This document shows positions 16,501 through 26,054 of a stretch of DNA of 64,000 nucleotides, one piece after another (position 1 is the first letter of the stretch; every line of letters begins with the position of its first letter). The notes below the pieces were generated by a model. That model saw only the letters and a program-made list of their open reading frames with translations. It was not told the DNA's origin and ran no database searches. This DNA comes from Opitutia bacterium (GTDB lineage Bacteria; Verrucomicrobiota; Verrucomicrobiia; Opitutales; Opitutaceae): assembly GCA_947453695.1 (NCBI GenBank), contig CANGHW010000010.1, positions 1 to 64,000 of the forward strand. The letters run 5' to 3'. The translations under genes were made by a program, and so were the position numbers.

Positions 16501-18393
16501 AAACATCCGGCCATCGCGGCCGCTGCGGTGGTGGCGCGGGAAGACGTGCCCGGGGTCAAACGGCTGGTCGCGTATGTGGCAGGACCGGCGCTACCGACGG
16601 GACGCGCCCTCGACGGCGAGTTGCGCGCGTGGCTCGGGGCGCGATTGCCGGAATATTTTGTGCCGGCGGCCTTCGTGCCGCTCGCCGCGCTGCCGCTGAC
16701 GCCGAACGGCAAGCTGGACCGCCGCGCGCTGCCGGCACCGGCCGAAGCGGTGGCGGCAGCGGACGACTATACGGCGCCGCGCACGGCGGAGGAAACGGCG
16801 CTCGCGCGGATCTGGGCGGAGGTGTTGCGGGTGCCGCGCGTGGGGGTGCACGACAATTACTTCTCGCTCGGCGGCGATTCGATCCAGGTTCTGCAACTCG
16901 TCGCGCTCGCGCGGGAGGCGGGGCTCGGGCTCACGCCGCGCCTTATTTTTGAACAGCCAACCGTGGCGCAGCTCGCCCTCGCGGCGACGGCGACAACGGC
17001 GGCAGTGCCGGCGGCGGCGGCGGAAGAGGAACCGGGGGCGGCGTGGGCGCTCACGCCGATCCAGCGCTGGTTTTTTGCGCAAGGCTTCACCGAGGAGCAC
17101 CACTGGAACCAGTCGGTCTTGCTCACGGCGCGCGAGCCGCTCGACGCGGCGAAGTTGGCCAGCGCGTTGCGCGCAGTGACGGCGCGGCACCCGCTGCTGC
17201 GGGCGCGTTTCACAGCAGAGAGCGGCGGCGCGCGGGTGTTGCGGATCGCGGAGCCGAGCGCGGGCGACGTCGCGTTTCGGGTGGTGCCGTTTGCGACGGC
17301 GGCCGAAATCACGGCGGCGTGTGCGGCGGAGCAGGGAGCGCTGGATCTCGCGCACGGTCCGCTCGTGCGGGCGCTGTGGCTCGACGGCGGTGCGACGCAA
17401 CCCGGCCGACTGTTCATCGTGATTCACCACCTGGTGATCGACGGGGTGTCGTGGCGCATCGTGCTGGACGATTTGCTGGCGGCGTATCGCGGTGCGGCGG
17501 CGCTGCCACCGGCGACGGCGTCGTCGGCGCGATGGGCGCGATGGCTGGGCACGTTCCTCTGGGCCGAGGAGGCGGCGCACTGGCAGGCGTTGGCGGCGGC
17601 ACCGGCGGTGCGGTTGCCGCGAGATTTGGACGGGACGGAAAACCGGGCGGGCGACGCGGCCATTTGCGCGGTGACGCTGACTCCGACGGAGACGGAGGGA
17701 CTGCTGCGGCGCGCGCTCTCGGCCTATAGTTGTCAAATCAATGACCTGCTGCTCGCCGCGCTGGCGCTCGCGCTCCGCGAGTGGACGCGTGCGGAGGCCA
17801 TCACCCTCCATCTCGAAGGACACGGGCGCGAAACCGCCGAGACCGGGATCGAGCTTGGGCGGACGGTGGGATGGTTTACGACATTGTTCCCGGTGCGGCT
17901 CGATTTGAGCGGCGTCGCGACTGCGCCGGCGGCGGTGACCGCCGTGCGCACGCAACTCGCCGCCGTGCCCCGGCGCGGGCTCGGTTACGGCGCGGGGCGG
18001 TGGCTGGCACAGCCGCCGCGCTGGGACGTGCCGGCGGCGGAGTTGTGTTTCAATTACCTGGGGCAATTCGACGGGTGGGTGGGCGGGGACAGTCCCTTTG
18101 GGCCGGCGGAAGAAAGCGTCGGGCCGCAGACGAGTCCGCGCGGGGAACGCGCGCACCTGATCGACGTTAACGGACTGATCGTCGGCGGGGCGTTGAAGTT
18201 TGAATGGCACTACGGCACGCGGCTCCACCGGAGGGAGACGATCGCGCGGCTCGCCGACGCGCATTTCGCCCACCTGCGGACGCTGATCGCGGCGGCCGGC
18301 ACGACGGCGGCAGAGCCGACGACGGAGCGCTTCGCGCTCGCGGGGGCGACGGACGCGGAGCTTGACCAGGCGATCGGGGAAATCGAATTCTGA
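10558..18393 (+). CDS. Non-ribosomal peptide synthetase 1: C-A-PCP-C-A-PCP-E (modules 1-2)
   Basis: The 2611-residue cytosolic megasynthase has C1 at about 39-480 (HHLVFDGWS near 170), A1 505-1000, PCP1 with S1049 in GGDSI, C2 1110-1560 (HHAILDG), A2 1572-2060, PCP2 with S2108, and an epimerase at 2160-2580 (HHLVIDG, EGHGRE, FNYLGQ). Specificity residues read by eye are DFWSVGMVHK for A1, close to the Thr code DFWNIGMVHK, and DLFNNALTYK for A2, a code I recall for Ala. Expected output is Thr-like then D-Ala. C1 has a normal LCL look although this is the first NRPS gene, so the starter is unclear (acyl group or an upstream donor). C2 begins YPLAALQAGMVFHS and follows a GGDSI-type PCP, unusual for a plain LCL step. 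A degenerate docking tail closes the protein. Confidence 0.93.
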   Translation: MTPEQQALLRQRLAQKGVIIAPRADDGPGARPAGEEAPLSFAQERLWFVQQLQPENTAYHLGQVFTVKGPLVVAALERAMAALVARHESLRSAFPERGGRGGCAVAAPAATGPLVYTDCAALPAAARDAAVAAHEHAVLAEPFDLAQPTLLRARLLRLAPENFRLLVCVHHLVFDGWSIGVFVRELGALYAAFAAGASASPLPASPLSYGDYAAWQRRRAGGPAWAASLAFWQTRLAGTPVLALPTDHRRPAALSGRGAGHRFTVPAAGVAGVRALGLAERATPFMVFLAAWQTVLGRYSGQTDFAVGSPVANRAHAALENMVGFFVNMIALRAELAGDPSFRTVLRQVNAQVQVALSHQETPFEQIVERLNIPRDLSHHPVFQVGFTLQNAPVEPVRLAGVEFAPVEPEIAAAKFDLLLALEDAPDGAMRGTLEYSTDLFAASTMELLAENFLTLLAGATSAPDTTLSRLPLVSAAERALWPAPAAPRPEPPGCATLVEWFGTSAARHAERTAVTDGTVTLTYAELDARSDRLANFLVGHGAGPDRLVAVAMERSAHVLVALLGILKAGAAYLPIDPAYPAERQEFMLRDGAAVVLLTDAARRAAVTTPAGVPVFCLDRDWPEISAAAPVSRPGNEPEHTAYVIYTSGSTGRPKGVPVTHRNVTRLFTQTDHWFGFGPADVWTLFHSFAFDFSVWEIWGALLYGGRLVVVPFAVSRAVDRFHDLLAREGVTVLSQTPSAFRQLVNHDTALPSVRPLALRWVVFGGEALDLPVLAPWFARRGDRTPRLVNMYGITETTVHVTYREITAADVAAGTGSVIGEPIPDLTLHLLDAHLAPVPRGVAGEIFVGGAGLARGYLNRPELTAERFIAHPFAATTGGRLYRSGDSARRLANGDVEYLGRIDFQVKVRGFRIELGEIESALGAHPAIAEAAVIALRAADGATRLAAWLVARDGAEPGIEVLRRHLLASLPDYMVPAAFTFVAQLPLTTNGKVDRAALPALTGRRAEAVAERIAPETEPERLLAAVWQKVLGVPAVGVTENFFALGGDSIRSIEVRAAVRARGYDFQLQELFRHQSVRELAAVLVPLAETAAAVPGAFALIAAADRARLPADVVDAYPLAALQAGMVFHSELNPASPVFHDLFSYHLRASWDEAALRAALAAAVRRHPILRTSVRTAGFGEPLQCVHAHAVVPLDVADITALDSAAQEAVLDAWSVAEKARGFAWSEPPLMRAAVHRRSATTWQFSLSLHHAILDGWSVSALLAEIFTAYLETLAGRTPPVAASAPAPFRDYVALERATVASEESRAFWAVQLDDPPAAQLPRVPARAGATEAGQDAVFVTWPRERTTALEGFAARAGVSLKHALLAAHAKVVAHLAGTREVITGVISNGRPETAGSAESLGLFLNTVPYRLAVAPGTWSDLARAVLRSDEAVLPHRRFPLAELQRNRGRAALFETSFNFVRFRVLDALRARGDIAVLGTRYFDQNTFAYFAQFSADSAEGTLQLELRYDPAEFTREQAVAFAATYERVLAAMTGASETRHETLELLGTEERRRVVETFNSPPLPPGAPRLLHDGLAENVKRAPDAIALIDGEVQLTYGELAASVGTWARRLRALGAGPEKLVGVCLERSADLVTALLAVLETGAAYVPLDPAYPADRLAFMCEDAQVAILVSRRELAARLPAGGWTLLDPAELRALPPAATGETAVTAGARPENLAYLIYTSGSTGRPKATAIEHRQATALIAWARAHYTDAQLAGVLFSTSVCFDLSIFELFVTLAAGGKIIVAENALALPTLPARAAVTLVNTVPSAAAELVRQRALPPGVRTVNLAGEPLSATLADQIHAFGTVEKLHDLYGPSEDTTYSTCAERRPGGAETIGHVLPGSQLYLLDEDFQPVPLGTVGEIFLGGAGLARGYLGRPDLTAERFLPNPFATQPGARLYRTGDLGRFRADGQVEFLGRRDHQVKIRGFRIELGEIKAVLEKHPAIAAAAVVAREDVPGVKRLVAYVAGPALPTGRALDGELRAWLGARLPEYFVPAAFVPLAALPLTPNGKLDRRALPAPAEAVAAADDYTAPRTAEETALARIWAEVLRVPRVGVHDNYFSLGGDSIQVLQLVALAREAGLGLTPRLIFEQPTVAQLALAATATTAAVPAAAAEEEPGAAWALTPIQRWFFAQGFTEEHHWNQSVLLTAREPLDAAKLASALRAVTARHPLLRARFTAESGGARVLRIAEPSAGDVAFRVVPFATAAEITAACAAEQGALDLAHGPLVRALWLDGGATQPGRLFIVIHHLVIDGVSWRIVLDDLLAAYRGAAALPPATASSARWARWLGTFLWAEEAAHWQALAAAPAVRLPRDLDGTENRAGDAAICAVTLTPTETEGLLRRALSAYSCQINDLLLAALALALREWTRAEAITLHLEGHGRETAETGIELGRTVGWFTTLFPVRLDLSGVATAPAAVTAVRTQLAAVPRRGLGYGAGRWLAQPPRWDVPAAELCFNYLGQFDGWVGGDSPFGPAEESVGPQTSPRGERAHLIDVNGLIVGGALKFEWHYGTRLHRRETIARLADAHFAHLRTLIAAAGTTAAEPTTERFALAGATDAELDQAIGEIEF

Positions 18394-18402
18394 CCCTCCC
18401 GC

Positions 18403-21400
18403 ATGGCGAAAAAGGACATCGAAGACGTTTATCCGCTGACCCCATTGCAGGAGGGGTTGCTGTTTCACGCCATCCTGTCGCCCGGGGACGGCGCCTATCA
18501 CGACCAGTTCAGCGCGGTGCTGCGCGGGCCACTGGACGCCGACGTGTTGCTGCGCGCGTGGCGCACCGTGACGGCGGGCCACGCGATTTTCCGCACGGCG
18601 TTTGCCTGGCAGACGGGCAAGGCTCCGCTGCAAGTGGTGGGCCGCACCGCGGAGGCGCCGGCCGTGCAACTCGACTGGCGCGCGACGGATGCGGCCGGGC
18701 GCGAGCGGTTGAAACGCGAGCTGATCGCGGACGACGCGCGGCGCGGATTCGATCCGGCGAAGGCTCCGCTCACGCGGCTGACGCTGGCGCGCACCGCAGA
18801 CGACGCGTGGTTTTTGCTCTGGAGCCGACATCACCTGCTGCTCGACGGATGGAGCCTCGCGCACGTGATGCGCGAATGGCTCGCGGCCTATCAGGCACTG
18901 CGGGCGGGACGGCCGGTGGCGCCGACGCAGGCGCGGCCGTTTCGCGACTACCTCGCGTGGTTGCAACGGCGGGACGCGGCGCGGGCCGAAGCGTTCTGGC
19001 GCACGGAGCTCGGAGATTTTTCGCAGCCGACGCCCCTCGGGCTCGCGCTGCCGCCGGAGTCGCCGGCACCGGCCGCCGGCGAGCGGCACGGAGAACTCAC
19101 GCTCGCCCTGTCCGCGGGCGAGACGGAGGCGCTACGCGCCCTCGCCCGACAGGCCCGCGTGACGCTCGCCACGGTGTTTCAGGGCGCGTGGGCGCTGCTG
19201 CTGGCGCGGTTGGGCGGCGAACGGGATGTCGTGTTCGGCAATACGGTGTCGGGCCGTCCGCCGGATCTCCCCGGGGCGGAAACGATGGTCGGGCTCTTCA
19301 TCAACACGCTGCCGCTGCGCGCGCGGCTCGCCCCGGCGGCGAAGCTGGGCGAGTGGTTGCGAGCGTTGCAGGCCCGCGTGATGGCGGCGCGGGAATTCGA
19401 GTTTACCCCGCTGGTGAAAATCCAGGGCTGGACGGAGGTCGCGCGCGACCGGCCGCTGTTCGAGACGTTGCTGGTGTTTGAAAACTATCCGGTCGACGAA
19501 GCACTGGCCGGCGGTCTCGGCGAGCTCCGCGTGGAGGACACGCACAGCCACGAGCGCACGCACTATCCGGCGACGATGATCGTGGCCCCGGGCTCGGTGA
19601 TCACACTCGTGATGCTGCACGACCGAGCGCGGTTGCCGGACGAGCGGGCGACGCGGTGGCTCGGATATTTCCGGGCGTTGCTCGCGGCCTGCGCGGTCGG
19701 GCCGGAGCAGGCGGTCGGGGGGTTGCACGGACTCGTCGGCGCGGAACGCACGCGAGCGACGGAGCAACCGGCGGAGCTGGCCCATGACCGCACCGCGACC
19801 CTGCACGGACTGGTGGCGGCGCAGGTCTTACGGACGCCCGGAGCAGTGGCGCTGATCGACGGTGGGCGGCGGCTGAGTTATGCGGACGTGGCGCGGCGGG
19901 CGACGGCGCTCGCGGCGCGCCTGCGGGCGCACGGGGCGGGACCGGAACGGTGCGTGGGGGTGTGTCTGGAACGCGGGGCGGAGCTGGTGATCGCGCTGCT
20001 CGGCGTGCTGGAAACCGGGGCGGTCTATGTGCCGCTCGATCCGACGTATCCGGCGGACCGGCTCGGCTTCATGTTCGCCGATGCGGAGCTGGCGGCACTC
20101 GTGACGCAGCGCAGCCTGGCGGAAACCTTACCGGCGCACGCGGTGCCGACGGTGTGGAGCGACGAGGACGCGCCGGCTGACCCGGCGGCGCCGGCGGCCG
20201 TGACGGTGCGACCGGAAAATTTGGCCTACCTCATCTACACCTCGGGCTCGACCGGGCGGCCGAAGGCGACGGCGATCGAGCACCGGCAGGCGGTGGCGCT
20301 GGTGCATTGGGCGCAGGCGGTGTTTACGCCGCGGGAACTGGCGGGCGTGCTGTTTTCGACGTCGGTGTGTTTCGATCTGTCGGTGTTCGAAATTTTTGTG
20401 ACTCTGGCGAGCGGCGGCGCGGTGATCGTGGCGGAAAACGCGCTCGCCTTGCCCGCCCTCCCGGCGCGCGACGAGGTGACGTTGATCAACACGGTGCCCT
20501 CGGCGGCGGCGGAACTGGTGCGACAGGAAGCGATTCCGCGCGGGGTTGTGACGATCAATCTCGCGGGCGAGCCGCTCACGGCGGTGTTGGCGGACCGGCT
20601 GTATGCGAGTGCGGCGGTGGAGCGCGTCTACGATCTCTACGGTCCCTCGGAGGACACGACCTATTCGACGTGCGCTCTGCGGGTGCGCGGGGAGACGGCG
20701 ACGATCGGCCGGGTCATCGCAAACTCGCGCCTGTATCTGGTGGACGCGGATTTTCAGCCGGTGCCGGCGGGCGCGGTGGGCGAGATCGTGCTGGCGGGCG
20801 AAGGCGTGGCGCGAGGCTATCTCGGGCGGCCGGACCTGACCGCGGAGCGATTTGTGCCGGACCCATTTTCACCGACACCCGGCGGCCGGCTGTATCGCAC
20901 GGGCGATCTGGCGCGGACGCGTGCCGACGGCCAACTCGAGTATCTCGGGCGCAGCGACCACCAGATCAAGATCCGCGGCTTCCGCGTGGAACTCGGCGAA
21001 ATCCAGTCGCGCCTCGAGGCGCATCCGGCGGTGGCGGAAGCGGCGGTCGTCGCGCGCGAACACGCGCAGCGCGGAAAATACCTTGCGGCCTTCGTGGCGG
21101 CGAAGCCGGGGGCGGCGCTGACGGCAGAAATGTTGACGCGGTGGGTGGGCGTGACGTTGCCCCACTATATGCAGCCGACGGCGTGGCATCTGGTGGAGAC
21201 GCTGCCGCGCACGCCGAACGGGAAACTCGACCGCAAGGCGTTGCCGGCGGACGAGGAGACCACGACCGCGGCAGCCGCGGACAGGCCGGCGGAGCGGAAC
21301 GACGATCCAATCACGGAAATCGTGGCGGGGATCTGGGCGCAAGTGCTCGGCGTCGCGCGGGTGAGGCCGGAGGATAATTTTTTCGATCTCGGCGGGCACT

Positions 21401-24400
21401 CGCTGCTGGCTACCCAGGTTGTCGCCCGGGTGCGGGCGGCGGGCAAAACGGAAATCCCGCTGCGGTTGCTCTTCGACCAACCGACGCTAGCTGGGTTTGC
21501 GGCGGGCGTGCGAGCGGCGCGCACGGGCGGGAGCGGAGCGGACGAAGCACCGATCACCGCGCGGCCGAGGGATGCGGCGGTGCCGCTCGCGACGGCGCAG
21601 CAACGCATGTGGGTCCTGGCCCGGCTGGCGGACCTGGGGGCAGCGTATCATGTGCCGACGGTGCTGGAGGCGCGTGGCCCGCTGGACGTGGGGCGGCTGG
21701 AGCGGGCACTCAACGCGGTGGCGGCGCGGCACGAAAGTCTGCGCATGACGTTTTCCGCGACCGACGGACGGGCGGAGGCGGTCGTGCACGCGACAGTCGA
21801 CGTGACCCTGACGACGGTGGACCTCACGAACCGGCCGGCGGCGGAGCGCGTCGCGGAGGCGCGGCGTCGCGCCGCGGCGGAGGGTGCACGGGCCTTCGAT
21901 TTGGCGCGCGGGCCGTTGTGGCGCGCGGCGGTATTCAAACTGGGCGAAGACCATCATTGGCTCCTGTTGACGGTGCATCACATCGTAACTGACGGGTGGT
22001 CGGAGTCGGTGCTGGTGCGGGAGCTCGCGGCGATCTACGCCGGCGGCGAACCGGCACCATTGAAACTCAATTACGGCGACTACGCGGTGTGGCAGCGCGG
22101 GCGCGTCGCGGCGGGCGCGGTGGCGGCGCAGGTGGCGGCCTGGGCGGACGAGTTGCGCGGCGTGCCGGCGCTGGAGCTGCCCACGGACCGGCCGCGGCCG
22201 GCGGTGGCGGGGTATCGCGGGGCGCTGGCGCGCGGATCGGTGGCGGCGACCACGGCGGGCGCGTTGCGGGACCTGGCCCGGCAGGAGGCGCGACGGTGTT
22301 CATGGTTTTGCTCGCGGCGTGGGAAGTGTGGCTCTGGCGGCACACCGGGCAGACCGATTTTGCGGTCGGCACCCCGGTGGCGGGACGCACGCGGCCGGAG
22401 TGGGAGCCGCTGATCGGGCTGTTTGTGAACACGCTCGCGTTACGGGCCGACGTCGGACCGGCGCGGGAGTTCACCGACTGGGTGCGCCGCGTGCGCACGC
22501 GGACGCTGCGCGCGCACGACCGGCAGGAAGCGCCGTTTGAGCAGGTGGTGGAAGCGGTGAAACCCGAGCGGGATGCGGCGCGCGCGGCGATTTTCCAAGT
22601 GATGTTCAGCGTGCAGAACACGCCGGCGGCAGTGCCGGCGCTGGGGGAATTGCGGCTGGCGCCGGTGGAAACCGCGGTGACGACGGCGAAGTTCGAGCTG
22701 TCGCTGACGGTGCGGGAAAATGCCGACGGCACCCTGGCGCTCGGACTCGAATACAACCAGGACCTGTTCGACGCGGGGACGGCGGAGCATTTTATCGAAC
22801 GTTACGGAGTGCTCCTCGGAGCGATCGCGGCGAACCCGAAGACGGTGGTGCGATCACTCGCGTGGATGAGCGCGGCGGAGGCAGCGCGGATCGCCGGGTG
22901 GAGCCGCGGCCCGGCCCTCGGGAAGAGCGCGACGGCGGTGCCCGAGGCGGTCGCAGCGCAGGCGGCGCGCACGCCGGATGCGGTGGCGGTGGCGGCCGGA
23001 GCGGTGCGCTGGAGTTACGCCGAACTGATGGTGCAGGCCGGAAACATGGCGGCGCGACTGCGGGCGGGCGGAGTGCGGCGCGGCGGCACGGTGGCGATCC
23101 TGGCGGACCGCGAACCGGCGCTGGTGGCGGCGATGCTCGGGATATGGCAGATCGGCGCGGCGTATGTGCCCCTCGATACGGAGGCACCGCCAGAACGTTG
23201 GCGCGCGATCGTGGCAGACCACGGGCTGGACGCGGTCCTGTTGCCAGCGGCGTGGCGCGGACGGTGGCCGGCGAACGGCGCGGGGACGGTGATCGCGTGG
23301 GACGAGGCCGGGGCGATCAACGAAGGCGGGGCACCGCAGCGGGTGCACGCGGAGGAAACGGCGTATATTTTGTTCACGTCGGGCTCGACGGGGCAGCCCA
23401 AAGGAGTGGCGGTGCCGCACGGCGCGCTGGCGGCGCACATGGCGTGGTTCAACGCGGCCTACGAGGGCGGGCCGGACGACGTGGTGTTGCAGAAAACGCC
23501 GGCCACCTTCGACGCGTCCGTCTGGGAATTTTGGGCCCCGCTGATGACGGGAGGGCGGCTCGAGCTGGCACCGCCCGGGGCGCAACGTGATCCGGCGGCG
23601 CTCGTGGCGGCGATCCAGCGCGCCGGAGTGACGTGGTTGCAGGCGGTGCCGACGCTCTGGGAACGACTCGCGGTGGAGCCGGGCTTCGCGGAGGTGCGGA
23701 CGTTGCGACGGCTGTTTTCGGGCGGTGAAGTGTTGACGACGGCACTGCGCAACGCGCTGGCGCAAGTGCAGCCGGTGCCGCTGGTGAATCTCTACGGTCC
23801 CACGGAGACGACGATTCAGTGCGCGACGTGGACGTGCGGTGCGCACGACGGGACGGGCGCGGCGGTGCCGCTCGGGGCGGCGGTGCCGGGCAGCACGCTG
23901 CAGGTCGTCGATGCGGACGGCGCGCCGGTGGCGACGGGCGTCGCGGGCGAACTGCACGTGGGCGGCGCGCAAGTGGCGGCGGGTTACTGGCGTCGGCCGG
24001 AGCTGACGGCGGAGAGTTTCCGGCCCGATCCGGCGGCGGCGACGCCGGGCGCGCGGCGCTATGCGACGGGTGATCTCGTGCGGTGGCGCGCGGACGGAGT
24101 TTTGGACTATCTCGGACGGCGGGACGGACAGGTGAAGTTGCGCGGTTTCCGCCTCGAACTGGGCGAAGTGGAGACGGTGCTGGCGGCCGTGCCCGGCGTG
24201 GTGAAGGCGGCGGCAGCGGTGCGCGACGGCCGGCTCACGGGCTACGTGGAGTGGCCGGGAGCGCCGGAGGGGTGGACGAAAGATTTGCGGGCGGCGGCGA
24301 CCGCGCGACTGCCGCACTATATGATTCCGGCGCGCTGGGCGCGGGTGGAGAGCTGGCCGCTGCTGACGAGCGGCAAGGTGGACCGCAACGCGTTGCCCGA

Positions 24401-26054
24401 GGCGCCGGACGCGGCGACGGAAGCGGGGGCGACGGACGCGCCGCCGGCGGATGCGGTCGAGGAGCTGCTCGCAGGCTTGTGGCGCGAGCTGCTGCGGGTG
24501 CCGCGCGTGGGGCGGCACGACAATTTTTTTACGTTGGGCGGGGACTCGATTCTCGCGCTGCAAATCGCGGCCCGCGCCGCGGCGGCGGGCGTGCGCGTGC
24601 CGCCGCAGGCGGTGTTCACGCAGCAGACGCTGGCGGAATTGGCTGCGGTGACGGAGACGGCGGGGCCGGGCGCGACGGCGAAGCGGGCGGCGGAGGGCGC
24701 GGGGCCGCGGGTGACGCCGGCGCAGCAGTGGTTCTTCGAGTTGGGGCTGACGGCGCCGGCGCATTGGAACCAATCGGCGCTGTTCGTGACGCCGGCGGAT
24801 TTCGACGCGGCGCGTTGCGAGGCGGCGCTGCGGGCGGTGGCGGCGCGACACGATGTCCTGCGGTCGCGGTTTGAGCGCGGGGCGGACGGGTGGACGGTGC
24901 GATGGGCGGACTCGACGGACGCGGCGGTGGCCTGCGAGACGCGGCCGTTGGCGACGCTGGCCGAGGCGGCGGCGCGGGCGCAGGCGTCGTTGGATCTGGC
25001 GCGCGGACCGTTGCTGCGCGCGGTGGTGTTCGTGCCGGAGACGGGCGGCGAAGGCCGACTGTTGGTGGTGGCGCACCACCTGGTGATCGACGGGGTGTCG
25101 TGGCGAATTTTGCTGGCGGAACTGGCCGCGGCGTATGGCGGCGAACGGCTGCCGCCGGCGGCACCGACCTGGGCGGCATGGACGCACGCGCTGGCGGCGG
25201 AGGCCGAGAGTGCGGAGTCGCAGGCGGAGCGGACACACTGGCGAGGCGTGCCGGCGGCGGAGGCGTTTCCGCGCGATTTTGCGACGACGGGAGCGGGCGT
25301 CGTGGCGGATGAAAAAACGATCGAGGTGGCGTTGACCGCGGCGGAAACGGCGGCGCTGCTGCACGACGCGGGCGCCGCGTATCGGACGCAGGGACATGAG
25401 CTGTTGCTGGCCGCGACCGCGCAGGCGTTGCGCGGGTGGACGGGGCGCGCGGCGCACACGATTCTCATGGAAGGGCACGGGCGCGAGACGGTCGCGGATG
25501 CGCCGGACGTGAGCGGAGTGCTCGGCTGGTTTACGACCCTGTTTCCCGTGCGGATCACGGCGGAAGGTGGCGAGCCGGGCGAGTGGGTGAAGACGGTCAA
25601 GGAGGAATCGCGCGCGGTGCCGCGCCGCGGGCTGAGCTACGGTTTGGCGCGGACGCAGGGAGCGACGGACGGGCAGGCGGCGCTCGCGGCCCAGGCGTGG
25701 CCGGAGCTCGCGTTCAACTACCTGGGTCAGCTCGACGCGGAAAGCGGCCCGGCGGGATTTCGCGCGGCGACGGAGGCGCGCGGGGCGGACCGGGCGGCCG
25801 GGAACGCGCGGGCTTTTCTCCTGGAGTGCAACGCAGCGGTGAGCGGCGGCGTGGTGCGGTGCGCGTGGACCTACAGCCGGGCGCATCACCGCGCGGAGAC
25901 GATCGCGGCGCTGGCCGCGGGCCAGTTGGCAGCATTGCGGGCGATCATCGCGCACTGCACCACGGCGGGCGCAGGCGGATTTACCCCCTCGGATTTCTCG
26001 GCCGATGACGTGAGCCAGAAGGACCTCGACAAGCTCTTCGAGCGACTGCAATGA
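18403..26054 (+). CDS. Non-ribosomal peptide synthetase 2: C-A-PCP-C-A-PCP-E (modules 3-4), interrupted by a frameshift
   Basis: The gene reads as two overlapping frames: 18403-22413, then the continuing frame through to 26054. Homology crosses over at about 22287 inside C4. Order: C3 (residues 10-450; YPLTPLQEGLLFH start, HHLLLDG, a DCL type that fits the upstream epimerase), A3 (463-945), PCP3 (S1000, GGHSL), C4, A4, PCP4 (GGDSI) and an epimerase (HHLVIDG, EGHGRE, FNYLGQ). A3 reads DLFNNALTYK, the same code as A2, hence Ala. A4 reads DAWQFGLIQK, one residue from the Gln code DAWQFGLIDK, hence D-Gln after epimerisation. The C-terminus FTPSDFSADDVSQKDLDKL is a classical communication-mediating donor. 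Unless the frameshift is a sequencing error or is bypassed, the enzyme would be truncated and the pathway dead. Confidence 0.88.
22285..22295 (+). other. Site of a one-base deletion in NRPS2
   Basis: Frame 1 reads ..RQE then leaves the family pattern, while the +2 frame resumes with GATVFMVLLAAW, a standard condensation-domain segment. CAG GAG GCG CGA would become CAG GAG GGC GCG ACG with one extra G in the 'GGAGG' run at 22284-22288. Both frames stay open for over 100 bp around the point, so ORF callers see two overlapping genes. The site is a short G run in very high-GC DNA, where assembly errors are common. Confidence 0.8.
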
